Origin: CALEMW01 sp964343835
Lineage (GTDB): Bacteria; Krumholzibacteriota; Krumholzibacteriia; LZORAL124-64-63
NCBI GenBank assembly: GCA_964343835.1
Contig: CAYFKR010000010.1
Span: forward strand, 58,600 to 122,599
Reading direction: 5' to 3'
DNA length: 64,000 bases
Shown here piece by piece: positions 6,699 through 15,781 of the stretch (the first letter of the stretch is position 1; every line of letters starts with the position of its first letter). The notes beneath the pieces are model-generated. The model was not told where the DNA came from and ran no database searches. It saw only the letters and a program-made list of their open reading frames with translations. The translations under genes were made by a program, and so were the position numbers.

Positions 6699-7979
6699 GT
6701 GCGCCTCGCCATCCTGTTGATGTCCATCTTCCTCGCCTTCCCGGCTGCGGCCGACACCGCCCGCCGCCTCGCCTGGTTCGACGACGCCCGCCTCGGCATC
6801 TTCATCCACTGGGGCATCTACGCCGTGGACGGCGTGTCGGAGTCGTGGTCGTTCCACAACGGGCACGTGAGCCATGAGGACTACATGGCCCAGCTCGACG
6901 GCTTCGGCGCGGAACGCTACGACCCCGCCGCCTGGGCCGACCTCATCGCCCGCAGCGGCGCCGGCTACGCCGTGCTCACGGCCAAGCACCACGACGGCGT
7001 CGCCCTGTGGGACACCGACGCCGGCGACCTGGACGTGGTCGGCCGCACCCCCGCCGGCCGTGACCTGATCGCCCCGTACGTGGACGCCTTGCGCGAGCGC
7101 GACTTGAAGGTGGGCCTCTACTATTCCCTCATCGACTGGACCCACCACGACTACCCGGGCTTCCTGCGCGACGCACCCCGTTACGTCGACGACCCGGAGC
7201 GCTGGGCACGCTTCTCGGCCTTCAACCACGCCCAGATCCGCGAGCTCTCCCATCGGTTCCGCCCCGACCTGATGTGGTTCGACGGCGACTGGGAGCACTC
7301 GGCCGAGGAGTGGAACGCCCCCGCCATCCGCGCCCTCCTGCTGGCCGACAACCCCGACGTGGTGATCAACTCACGCCTTCAGGGCCACGGCGACTACGCC
7401 ACACCGGAACAGGGCCTCCCCGTCACGCAGCCTGACGCCCCGCACTGGGAACTCTGCATGACCATGAACGACTCGTGGGGATGGCAGCCGGGCGACACGA
7501 ATTACAAGTCCGCGAACCAGATCATCCGCATCCTGGTGGACTGCGCCTCCCTCGGCGGCAATCTGCTGCTGGACATCGGGCCCGTGGCCGACGGTACGAT
7601 CCCCCCCGAGCAGGTCGAGCGACTGGAGCATCTGGGCCGCTGGATGGAGCGCCACGGCGAGGCCGTGCGGGGAACGCAGGCGGGCATCCCTCCCGGCCAC
7701 CACGTGGGGCCGACCACGCTCTCGGACGACCGCACGACCCTCTACCTCTTCCTGCCCTACGCACCCACCGGCCCCGTGGCGGTGAAGGGGCTGGTCAGCG
7801 GCATCGAACGCATCCGCGTGGTTGGCACGGGTACGGAGCTGGACTGGGACGTGAAGATGAAGCTGTCGTGGCGCAGCGAACCGGGCATCGTGTACGTGGA
7901 CGTGCCCGTGGAGGACCTGGACGGGGACGTGACGGTACTGGCCCTGGAACTGGACGGGCCGGTCGAGCTGCTCCGCTGA
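6699..7979 (+). CDS. Secreted GH29 alpha-L-fucosidase, short form
   Basis: The 426-residue product starts at GTG (6699) with an AAAGGGG site upstream and a signal peptide ending about AAAD (18-19). GH29 marks are IFIHWGIYAVDGVSESW (34-50), TAKHHDGVALWD (94-105) and the predicted nucleophile D195 in LMWFDGDW. The family region GGNLLLDIGPVADG follows. It resembles its divergent neighbour in architecture but is clearly a different subfamily: the intervening loops are shorter. Together the two suggest use of fucosylated polysaccharides or glycoproteins. A hairpin terminator follows. The acid/base residue of GH29 is not conserved enough to assign by eye. Confidence 0.9.
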   Translation: MRLAILLMSIFLAFPAAADTARRLAWFDDARLGIFIHWGIYAVDGVSESWSFHNGHVSHEDYMAQLDGFGAERYDPAAWADLIARSGAGYAVLTAKHHDGVALWDTDAGDLDVVGRTPAGRDLIAPYVDALRERDLKVGLYYSLIDWTHHDYPGFLRDAPRYVDDPERWARFSAFNHAQIRELSHRFRPDLMWFDGDWEHSAEEWNAPAIRALLLADNPDVVINSRLQGHGDYATPEQGLPVTQPDAPHWELCMTMNDSWGWQPGDTNYKSANQIIRILVDCASLGGNLLLDIGPVADGTIPPEQVERLEHLGRWMERHGEAVRGTQAGIPPGHHVGPTTLSDDRTTLYLFLPYAPTGPVAVKGLVSGIERIRVVGTGTELDWDVKMKLSWRSEPGIVYVDVPVEDLDGDVTVLALELDGPVELLR

Positions 7980-7995
7980 CGGGGCTCGAAGAAGC

Positions 7996-8027
7996 GAAGG
8001 CCGGGGCGTGGGCCCCGGCCTTCGTCG
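7996..8027. terminator. Hairpin terminator between convergent genes
   Basis: An 11-bp perfect stem GAAGGCCGGGG/CCCCGGCCTTC with a 6-base loop is followed on the plus strand by GTCGTGT rather than a run of T. It lies between the convergent fucosidase and membrane/spermidine-synthase genes and may serve both. Confidence 0.6.
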
Positions 8028-8046
8028 TGTCCGCTGACGCCCAGGA

Positions 8047-11010
8047 TCAGTCCAGCGTGTCGAGCAGGGCCCGCGCCTCGTCGGCGTAGGAGAAGCCTCC
8101 GGGCGCAGCCAGGGCCCGCGCCAGCCGGGCCTTCGCCTCCGCCCCGTCACCCGTGGCCGCCAGCACGCTCCCCAGGTGGTAGTTCACGATGGGATGGTCC
8201 GGCAGCGCAGCCGATGCCCTGTTCAGGATCACCAGCGATTCCAGATCCCGTCCGAGCAGGTGCAGGGTCCAGCCCCAGGTATCGAGCACGGCGCCGTCGT
8301 CGGGCGCGAGTCCGCCCGCCCGCTCGGCCAGGGGCAGGGCTTCGTCGAGCCGTCCCGCCTCCGCCAGCAGGCTCGCCAGCCCGTTGAGCGCCGACGGGCT
8401 GTCGGGGTGGGCCTGCACCAGGGCCCGGTAGCTGCGGAGTTCGTCGCTCTCGCACACCTCGGCCGGGTCGGGCAGGTCGCCGGCGTACTTCAGCGACATG
8501 TGGAACCGGGCGTTGCCGTTGTCCGGCATCAGGCAGTAGGCGCGCTCGAGGTCCGCGTCGGTCTTGTAGAACCCGTAGCGACCCAGCAGGCCCGCCACTT
8601 CCTGCTCACGGCGCACGGCGGACACCAGGGCCTCGTCGGCACCCACCAGCGACGGCAGCACCGACGCCTGGAACATGGGCAGCTGACGCTGGGGCGGCAG
8701 GGGCCACACGGCCGACTGCTTGTCGAAGTAGTGGCGGTCGTCGGTGTTGATGCGGGTCTCGCCGCCGATCATGGCGCTCATGGCCCCGGTATCCTGCCAG
8801 AAGAAGCCCGCGATGCGCTCCACCGTGTCGAGCTGGTACTCCTCGGCGCGGAACCAGTCCGGCAGCTTCTCCAGCTTGGACCGCAGGCGATCCACATCGA
8901 GCTCGTAAGGCTCGGGCGTGGCCATGATGAAGGCCTGGTCGCAGCCGTAGATGTACCAGAACGTGGAGTTGGGGAACACGCTGCGGAACGTGTTGAGGTG
9001 GATGTTGAACAGCTCGCCGCGCATGGACCCGAGCACCGGCACCCACTGGGCGAAGATCCCGTCGGGCTTCAAACGCTGCCGCACGGCCTGGTAGAACTCC
9101 TCGGTGTAAAGGATCCAGGAGTCGTAGGCGCGGGGGTGGGTGGAGTCGCCGATGATCAGGTCGTACTGCTTGCCGCTGGTGACCAGGTAGTTGCGGCCGT
9201 CGTCGTTGTGGAAGTGGAAGCGGTCGCGGTGGTAGACGTCGCCGTTGACGTCGGTGAAGAGGTCGTTGATGCCCTCGATGTCCGGGTTCAGGTCCACCAC
9301 GTCCAGCGACGCGACCTCGTCCGACGCCAGCACCGAGCCGGCCGTCATGCCCGCCCCGAACGCGATGACCATGGCGTCCTTGGGCCCGTCCGAGGCGTGG
9401 GTCATGGGCGGCAGGATGCCCAGCAGCTTGAAGAGCTGCACGTGCCAGAAGCGGGTCGACGCCTCCTCCACGCCGTTGAGGTACATGTCGCGGTAGGTGC
9501 CCTTCTCCTCGTCGAACTGGTCGATGACCGCGACCATGGCGGCCCGGCCCTCCTGCAGCAGGAGGACGTCGGCCGAATGGGCCTCGGTCTGCACGGCCAG
9601 CTTGGAGGCGTAGAGCTCCATGAGGCGCGGCGGAACGATGGCCAGCAGCAGCGCGATCACGGCGGTGCCCGCCGCCACGGCGATCCGTCGCGACCTCCGG
9701 CCGGCGGGATCCACGATGTTCACCAGGCCCACCGCCGCGAAGACGGTGGTCAGGCTCACCAGCGCCCCCTGCACGCCGATCAGCGGCACGAGCCAGTGGT
9801 TCACGAGCCCGGCCCCGAGCACGCCGCCCGCCGTGTTCAGGGAGTACAGGACCGAGGCGCGGCGCGTGGCGTCGCCGCGCACGTCGGCCTGCAGCATGCG
9901 GATGGCGATGGGCAGCAGGGCGCCCATGAGCACCGTCGGCGCCACGATCATGCCCAGGATGGGCAGAGGGTTGCGCGGGTTCACGTCGGCGAAGCGGGCC
10001 ATCTCGTTGGGGCTCATGAAGCGGTCCGAGAGCAGCAGGTACGGCGTGATCATGAGCACCAGACCCGCGGCCAGGGCCAGCACGCCGAACAGCCTCTCCC
10101 CGCCCCCGCGACGGCGCAGCACGCCGTAGAGCCAGGTCCCGGCCACGCCGCTGATCCCCGACCCCAGCAGGAAGCCGGTGAGCACGAGGGGGAACACCGA
10201 CACGCTGTTGCCCAGGTACAGGATGCTCAACCGCGTGAGCATGACCTCGTAGGCCAGGGACACGAATCCCGCTGCGAAGGTGGCGACGCCCAGGAAAGCC
10301 CAGCGGCGTCCGCCGGCCGGGGCGACCGGCGCGGCCTCGGTCTCGGGTTCGGGGTCGTCGCGCTCCACGCCGCGCAGCAGCCCATGGGCCGCGAGGGCCG
10401 CGAGGGCGGCCACGGCGTACAGGCCGCAGGCCACGTTGAGGGTCGCCTGCACGCCCAGTTCCAGCAGCAGATGGTAGCCCGCGGCGAAGGTGCCCAGGGC
10501 CGCGCCGATGGTGTTCATGCTGTACAGGTAGCCCGTGCGGGCGCTGCGGCTGCCGGCCGATGTCGGCGCCGCGCCGTTGATCATGGCCGGGAACGTGGCG
10601 CCCATCAGGAACGCGGGCAGCAGCAGGGCCGCCATGCTCACCACGATGCGTACGATCGTCAGGACGCCACGGTCGGCGGCTCCGTCGGCCAGCGAGACGA
10701 ACATCGTCTCCAGCAGGTCGAAGAGCCGGGGCGACAGCAGCACGTAGGCCCCCACCGCCAGCTCGAGCACCAGGTACGGCATCAGGCTGCGCCGCCCCTT
10801 CGAGAACACGCGGCCGCCCACGAAACTGCCCAGCCCCAGGCCGCCCATGAACACGACGATGATCATGGCCGCCGCGCTCAGGGAATTGCCCACCACCACG
10901 ATGAGCATGTGGTTCCACGTGACCTCGGACACGAGGCACGCGGCTCCCGACGCGAAGAAGGCGACGTAGCAGAGGAGCGGAAAGAGCAGGGAGCGGATGC
11001 GTTCGTTCAT
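8047..11010 (-). CDS. Fused multi-TM / spermidine-synthase-like / TPR protein
   Basis: The 987-residue product has three parts. Residues about 1-480 hold 12-14 membrane segments arranged as two MFS-like halves (CYVAFFASGAACLVSEVTW, then FVSLAYEVMLTRLSILYL). Residues about 500-800 form a Rossmann methyltransferase-like domain of the spermidine-synthase family: VIAFGAGMTAGSV, VVDLNPDIEGI, IIGDSTHPRAYDSWILYTEEF. Residues about 870-985 carry TPR-like repeats (NGLASLLAEAGRLDEALPLAERAGG). The first two parts match the known fused-MFS/spermidine-synthase group, whose substrate is generally unknown; the TPR tail is extra. An AGGAG site precedes the ATG at 11010. It stands alone between convergent and divergent neighbours. 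Polyamine transfer should not be assumed. Confidence 0.85.
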   Translation of the reverse strand: MNERIRSLLFPLLCYVAFFASGAACLVSEVTWNHMLIVVVGNSLSAAAMIIVVFMGGLGLGSFVGGRVFSKGRRSLMPYLVLELAVGAYVLLSPRLFDLLETMFVSLADGAADRGVLTIVRIVVSMAALLLPAFLMGATFPAMINGAAPTSAGSRSARTGYLYSMNTIGAALGTFAAGYHLLLELGVQATLNVACGLYAVAALAALAAHGLLRGVERDDPEPETEAAPVAPAGGRRWAFLGVATFAAGFVSLAYEVMLTRLSILYLGNSVSVFPLVLTGFLLGSGISGVAGTWLYGVLRRRGGGERLFGVLALAAGLVLMITPYLLLSDRFMSPNEMARFADVNPRNPLPILGMIVAPTVLMGALLPIAIRMLQADVRGDATRRASVLYSLNTAGGVLGAGLVNHWLVPLIGVQGALVSLTTVFAAVGLVNIVDPAGRRSRRIAVAAGTAVIALLLAIVPPRLMELYASKLAVQTEAHSADVLLLQEGRAAMVAVIDQFDEEKGTYRDMYLNGVEEASTRFWHVQLFKLLGILPPMTHASDGPKDAMVIAFGAGMTAGSVLASDEVASLDVVDLNPDIEGINDLFTDVNGDVYHRDRFHFHNDDGRNYLVTSGKQYDLIIGDSTHPRAYDSWILYTEEFYQAVRQRLKPDGIFAQWVPVLGSMRGELFNIHLNTFRSVFPNSTFWYIYGCDQAFIMATPEPYELDVDRLRSKLEKLPDWFRAEEYQLDTVERIAGFFWQDTGAMSAMIGGETRINTDDRHYFDKQSAVWPLPPQRQLPMFQASVLPSLVGADEALVSAVRREQEVAGLLGRYGFYKTDADLERAYCLMPDNGNARFHMSLKYAGDLPDPAEVCESDELRSYRALVQAHPDSPSALNGLASLLAEAGRLDEALPLAERAGGLAPDDGAVLDTWGWTLHLLGRDLESLVILNRASAALPDHPIVNYHLGSVLAATGDGAEAKARLARALAAPGGFSYADEARALLDTLD

Positions 11011-11192
11011 GGTGCGGACTCCTGGCGATCGAACCGAGAGCGGATAGGGATCACCCCGTCTTCACGAGGTTGTTTGGAATCTAACACCCGGCATAGCAAC
11101 GCGGTAGGAATTTCAGGATTCCGGAGCGGATCGCGGCGGACCGTGCTACCATGCCGCGGCCCGAGACGCGCTCCCCCCGCCCAGGACGTGCC

Positions 11193-12101
11193 ATGCCCCC
11201 GTCCCCGTCCGACTCCTCCCGCGAACGCCGCATCGGCGTGGCCTACGGTCTGGGCGCCTACCTCCTGTGGGGATTCGTCGCACTGTACTTCAAGGCCGTG
11301 GCCGACGTGCCCGCCCTGGAGGTCATGGCCCACCGCGTGGTCTGGAGCGCCCTGCTGCTGACGGGCTGGCTGGCCCTCAGGGGGCGTCTCGACGAGCTGT
11401 TCACCGCCTTCCGCCGCCCCCGCGTGCTGCGCGTCCTCGCCCTGACCACCCTGCTCATCTTCTTCAACTGGCTGGTGTTCATCTGGGCGGTCGCCAATGG
11501 CCAGGTGCTCCAGTGCAGCCTGGGCTACTTCATCAATCCGCTGGTGAACGTGCTGCTCGGGGTGGGCGTGCTGCGCGAGCGGCTGCGCCGGGTCCAGTCG
11601 ATGAGCGTGGCCGTCGCCGCCGTCGGCGTGACCGTCCTGGCCGCCGGGACCGGCCAGGTGCCGGGCATCGCCCTCGGGCTGGCCCTGAGCTTCGGGACCT
11701 ACGGCCTGCTGCGCAAGACGGTGGATGCGGCGGGCGACGTGGGCCTCGCGGCCGAGACGTGGCTGCTCTTTCCCCTGGCGGTGGGCTGGCTCGTCGTGCG
11801 GCACGGCGACGGTGATCTCGTCTTCGGCGGGGATCCGGGGATGAGCGCCCTGCTCGCGGCCGGCGGCCTGGTCACGGCCGTGCCCCTGATGTGGTTCGCC
11901 AACGCGGCGAGACGCCTCCGCTACGCCACCGTGGGCTTCCTGCAGTACATCGCCCCCACCCTGCAGTTCATGCTGGCCGTGGCGGTCTTCGGCGAGGATT
12001 TCGGGACCGTCCACGCCCTCAGCTTCGGGCTGATCTGGACCGCCCTCGGCCTGTACACCTGGGACGTCTGGCGCTCCCGCCCCTCTGCGATCCGTCGCTG
12101 A
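11193..12101 (+). CDS. rarD: EamA-type transporter, RarD
   Basis: The protein has ten predicted membrane helices in two EamA repeats (GLGAYLLWGFVALYFKAVAD to the end). Signature RarD stretches are EVMAHRVVWS, NWLVFIWAV, LGYFINPLVNVLLG and GFLQYIAPTLQF. RarD proteins belong to the drug/metabolite transporter superfamily; the physiological substrate is not established. I placed the start at ATG 11193 (302 residues) after an AGGACG site. An in-frame ATG at 11151 overlaps TACCAT, a likely extended -10 box, and would add a Pro/Arg-rich leader. It is followed 86 bases later by the S1-domain gene. Confidence 0.85.
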   Translation: MPPSPSDSSRERRIGVAYGLGAYLLWGFVALYFKAVADVPALEVMAHRVVWSALLLTGWLALRGRLDELFTAFRRPRVLRVLALTTLLIFFNWLVFIWAVANGQVLQCSLGYFINPLVNVLLGVGVLRERLRRVQSMSVAVAAVGVTVLAAGTGQVPGIALGLALSFGTYGLLRKTVDAAGDVGLAAETWLLFPLAVGWLVVRHGDGDLVFGGDPGMSALLAAGGLVTAVPLMWFANAARRLRYATVGFLQYIAPTLQFMLAVAVFGEDFGTVHALSFGLIWTALGLYTWDVWRSRPSAIRR

Positions 12102-12187
12102 CAGCCACCGCGGGCGTATGATATGGTGGTCCGGTTCCCGGCCCTCCGGGGCCCCGCCACCCAACCAACGTCCAGGACACGAACGAC

Positions 12188-13408
12188 ATGACCGACGACC
12201 TCCGCTCCGATCCCCTGCAGGAGCCCCCCGCCGACGACAACGGATCCCAGGCCGACACCCCCGCTCCCGAGCCCGACACCCCGGCCACCCCCGAACCGGC
12301 TCCCGAGCCGACACCCGAACCCGCCGACGAGCCGTCGGACGAAGCCCCCGCCGAGGACTTCGCCGCCATGCTCGCCGCCGACGACGCCCGCCGCGAAGCC
12401 ACGAAGCCCGACCCCAAGCCCGGCGACCGCGTCACCGGCAAGGTGGTCCAGCTCGGCGACGACGACGCCTTCGTGGACTTCGGCGGCCGCAGCGAACTGC
12501 CCATCTCCACGGCCGACCTGAAGAACGCCGACGGCGAACTGACGGTGGCCGTGGGCGACGAGATCACCGCCTTCGTGACCGGCAAGGGCGCCGACATGCG
12601 CCTGGCCATGAAGCGCAAGCTGACGGGCAAGGACCCCAAGCCCATCCAGGAGGCCCTGCAGAGCGGCCTGCCCCTGACCGGCTCGGTCACCGAGACCAAC
12701 AAGGGCGGATTCGTGGTGGACCTCGGCGGCTGGCGCGCCTTCTGCCCCATCTCCCAGATCGACGACCGCTTCGTGGAAGACCCCGCGGTGTGGGTGGGGC
12801 GGAGCCTCGAGTTCCGCGTCATCGAATTCGCCGAGAACGGCCGCCGCCTGGTGGTATCGCGCCGGGCGATCCTGCGCGAGGAGAAGGACCGGCTCGGCGC
12901 CGAGACCCGCAAGCAGCTCGTCGTGGGCGCGGTGCTCGAGGGCAAGGTCGTCCGCATCCTGCCCTTCGGCGCCTTCGTGGACCTGGGGGGCGTGGAGGGC
13001 CTGGTGCACATCTCCGAGCTCTCCCACTCCCGGGTGGAGCACCCGTCCGACGTGGTGGAGGAGGGCCAGGAGGTGACCGTCCAGATCATGGACGTCCAGC
13101 ACCTGGGACGGGGCCGCGACGAGCGCATCAGCCTCTCCCTGAAGGCCATGCAGGGCGACCCCTGGGCCGACATCGGCCAGAAGTTCGTCATGGGCGAGTG
13201 GTACGAGGGCGTGGTGGTGGGCACCACCAACTTCGGCGCCTTCGTGGAGCTCATGCCCGGCGTGAACGGACTGGTCCACATCTCGGCCATCTCGTCCGAC
13301 CCCATCTCCCATCCCGACGACGTGCTGACCATCGGCCAGCAGGTCTCGGTGAGGGTGGTGGACATCGACACGGACCGCCGGAGGGTCTCCCTCTCGATCA
13401 CGCGCTGA
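12188..13408 (+). CDS. Protein with four S1 RNA-binding domains
   Basis: The 406-residue protein begins with a low-complexity Pro/Glu/Asp/Thr region (about 10-60). Four S1/OB-fold repeats follow at roughly 79-150, 160-230, 245-315 and 335-405. Repeats three and four are canonical (PFGAFVDLGGVEGLVHISELS; NFGAFVELMPGVNGLVHISAIS). It is shorter than ribosomal protein S1 of enterobacteria (six repeats) but similar to S1-like proteins of other phyla, so it may be the S1 homologue itself or a paralogue that binds mRNA. A TATGAT -10-like box lies at 12117-12122. A hairpin terminator follows. The acidic tail placed at the N-terminus is unusual for S1. Confidence 0.85.
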   Translation: MTDDLRSDPLQEPPADDNGSQADTPAPEPDTPATPEPAPEPTPEPADEPSDEAPAEDFAAMLAADDARREATKPDPKPGDRVTGKVVQLGDDDAFVDFGGRSELPISTADLKNADGELTVAVGDEITAFVTGKGADMRLAMKRKLTGKDPKPIQEALQSGLPLTGSVTETNKGGFVVDLGGWRAFCPISQIDDRFVEDPAVWVGRSLEFRVIEFAENGRRLVVSRRAILREEKDRLGAETRKQLVVGAVLEGKVVRILPFGAFVDLGGVEGLVHISELSHSRVEHPSDVVEEGQEVTVQIMDVQHLGRGRDERISLSLKAMQGDPWADIGQKFVMGEWYEGVVVGTTNFGAFVELMPGVNGLVHISAISSDPISHPDDVLTIGQQVSVRVVDIDTDRRRVSLSITR

Positions 13409-13426
13409 TCCGGCGTCACGCAGACG

Positions 13427-13466
13427 GGGCCGCCGTTTCCCTCGGGAAGCGGCGGCCCTTCTCGTT
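13427..13466. terminator. Hairpin terminator between convergent genes
   Basis: Stem GGGCCGCCG/CGGCGGCCC (13427-13435 and 13450-13458) with an inner CCC/GGG pairing, followed on the plus strand by TTCTCGTT. It separates the convergent S1-domain gene and the cysteine desulfurase gene. Confidence 0.72.
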
Positions 13467-14614
13467 CAGGAGGAGAGGTTGCGGAAGGCCTCGGCAAGGC
13501 GGGAGGCGGCGTATGCCGCCTCGTCGTCGGTGGTGTCCTTGCCCAGCGCGATGCGTACGGCCGACGACGCCGTGGCCTTGTCACAGCCCATGGCCAGCAA
13601 TGACGGGCTCGGCCCCGGACGGCCGGAGCCGCAGGCCGACCCGGTGGAAAACGAGAGGGTGGGCAGGGCCGCCGCGAGGTCGGCCGCACTCACGCCGGGA
13701 ACCGCCAGGCAGAGGCTGCCCGGCAGCCGGGGCTTCGCGGCGCCGATCAGACGCACGGCGGGGACGGCGTCGGCTACCGTCGCATAGAACCGGCCGCTCA
13801 TGGCCCGCAGCCGCTCCGCACGCTCCTCCCCCTCCAGCTTCGCCAGGCGACAGGCCTCCCCCAGTCCCACGATGCCCGGAACGTTGAGGGTGCCGGACCT
13901 CAGACCGCCCTCCTGCCCTCCGCCCAGGAGCCTCGGTTCGGGGCGGACCCGGGGTTCACGCGATCTCACGTAGAGGGCGCCCACCCCCTTGGGGCCATGG
14001 AACTTGTGGGCAGAGAGGCCGAGCAGGTCCACCCCGGCCGCACCCACGTCCACGGGGATGCGCCCGACGGCCTGGGCCGCATCGGTGTGGAAGAGCACGC
14101 CGCGCTCCTTGCACAGGGTGCCCACCTCGGCCAGGGGCTGGACGGTGCCCACCTCGTTATGGGCGGCGATCATGGAGACCAGCACGGTGTCGGGGCGCAG
14201 GGCGGCGGCCACGTCGGCGGGGTCGGTCAGTCCGTCGGCGCCGCAGCGAACCCGCGCGACCTCCCAGCCGGCGGCCTCGAGGGCCGCCATCGGCTCGCGC
14301 ACGGCGTCGTGCTCCAGGACGGTGGTGACCAGGTGGCCCGGCTCGCGCCCCGCGAGGGTCCCCCGCAGGGCCAGGTCGATGCTCTCGGTGGCCCCGGACG
14401 TGAAGACGATCTCCCGGGCCTCGCAGCCGACCAGGGCGGCCACGTGTTCCCGTGCCCGGTCCACCAGGGCGGCGGCGGCCCAGCCGTGGGCGTGGGAAGC
14501 GCTGGAGGGATTGCCGAAATGCTCGCGCAGGACCGGCAGCATGGCGTCCACCACCCGCGGGTCCACGGGCGTGGTGGCGTGATGGTCCAGGTAGACGGGT
14601 GTGCGGACGGTCAT
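13466..14614 (-). CDS. Cysteine desulfurase (NifS/IscS-like)
   Basis: The 382-residue PLP enzyme should take sulfur from cysteine and deliver it for Fe-S cluster assembly. Visible features are the PLP lysine K204 in SAHKFHGPKG, H102 in EHDAV, the aspartate in HTDAAQ (178), and the catalytic cysteine C328 in STGSACGSG. The active-site loop is of the NifS/IscS type. The gene starts 26 bases after nadA ends on the same strand, an arrangement seen in many bacteria, where the desulfurase supplies the [4Fe-4S] cluster of quinolinate synthase. The ATG at 14614 follows a G-rich site; a long upstream extension in frame lies inside nadA and is not real. Confidence 0.92.
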   Translation of the reverse strand: MTVRTPVYLDHHATTPVDPRVVDAMLPVLREHFGNPSSASHAHGWAAAALVDRAREHVAALVGCEAREIVFTSGATESIDLALRGTLAGREPGHLVTTVLEHDAVREPMAALEAAGWEVARVRCGADGLTDPADVAAALRPDTVLVSMIAAHNEVGTVQPLAEVGTLCKERGVLFHTDAAQAVGRIPVDVGAAGVDLLGLSAHKFHGPKGVGALYVRSREPRVRPEPRLLGGGQEGGLRSGTLNVPGIVGLGEACRLAKLEGEERAERLRAMSGRFYATVADAVPAVRLIGAAKPRLPGSLCLAVPGVSAADLAAALPTLSFSTGSACGSGRPGPSPSLLAMGCDKATASSAVRIALGKDTTDDEAAYAASRLAEAFRNLSS

Positions 14615-14640
14615 GCCCCCCCCTCTCGGCTCAGAGCGGC

Positions 14641-15579
<939 letters not shown>

Positions 15580-15658
15580 CGTCGGCTGCTCCTGGGCGGT
15601 GCTTCGGGGTCGGGTGGGGGCTCGGGGACAATCTGGTCGGCGGCCGGAGCCCGGGCAA

Positions 15659-15676
15659 GTCCTTGTGGACAAGGAC
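15659..15676. promoter_or_regulatory. Palindrome upstream of nadA, candidate operator
   Basis: GTCCTTG-TGGA-CAAGGAC is a perfect 7-bp inverted repeat. A TATTAA-type -10 box for nadA (minus strand, near 15690) would put it a little downstream of the start of transcription, a typical repressor position. The rest of 15580-15781 is the divergent promoter region shared with the lipoprotein gene. Confidence 0.5.
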
Positions 15677-15781
15677 CGTGCAGATGCTTAATATTCATGA
15701 GCCAGCGCGCGCGGAAACCGGCGTGAGACGCCGTCGCGTCCTGTTCGAAACCCCACCATACCATCGAGGAATCGAACCGCA

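Noticed and set aside
8176..11361. A 1061-codon plus-strand open frame opposite the membrane/spermidine-synthase gene
   Set aside because: Its translation is Gln/His/Gly/Arg-rich without domains. It is the antisense shadow of a real gene, common in high-GC DNA.
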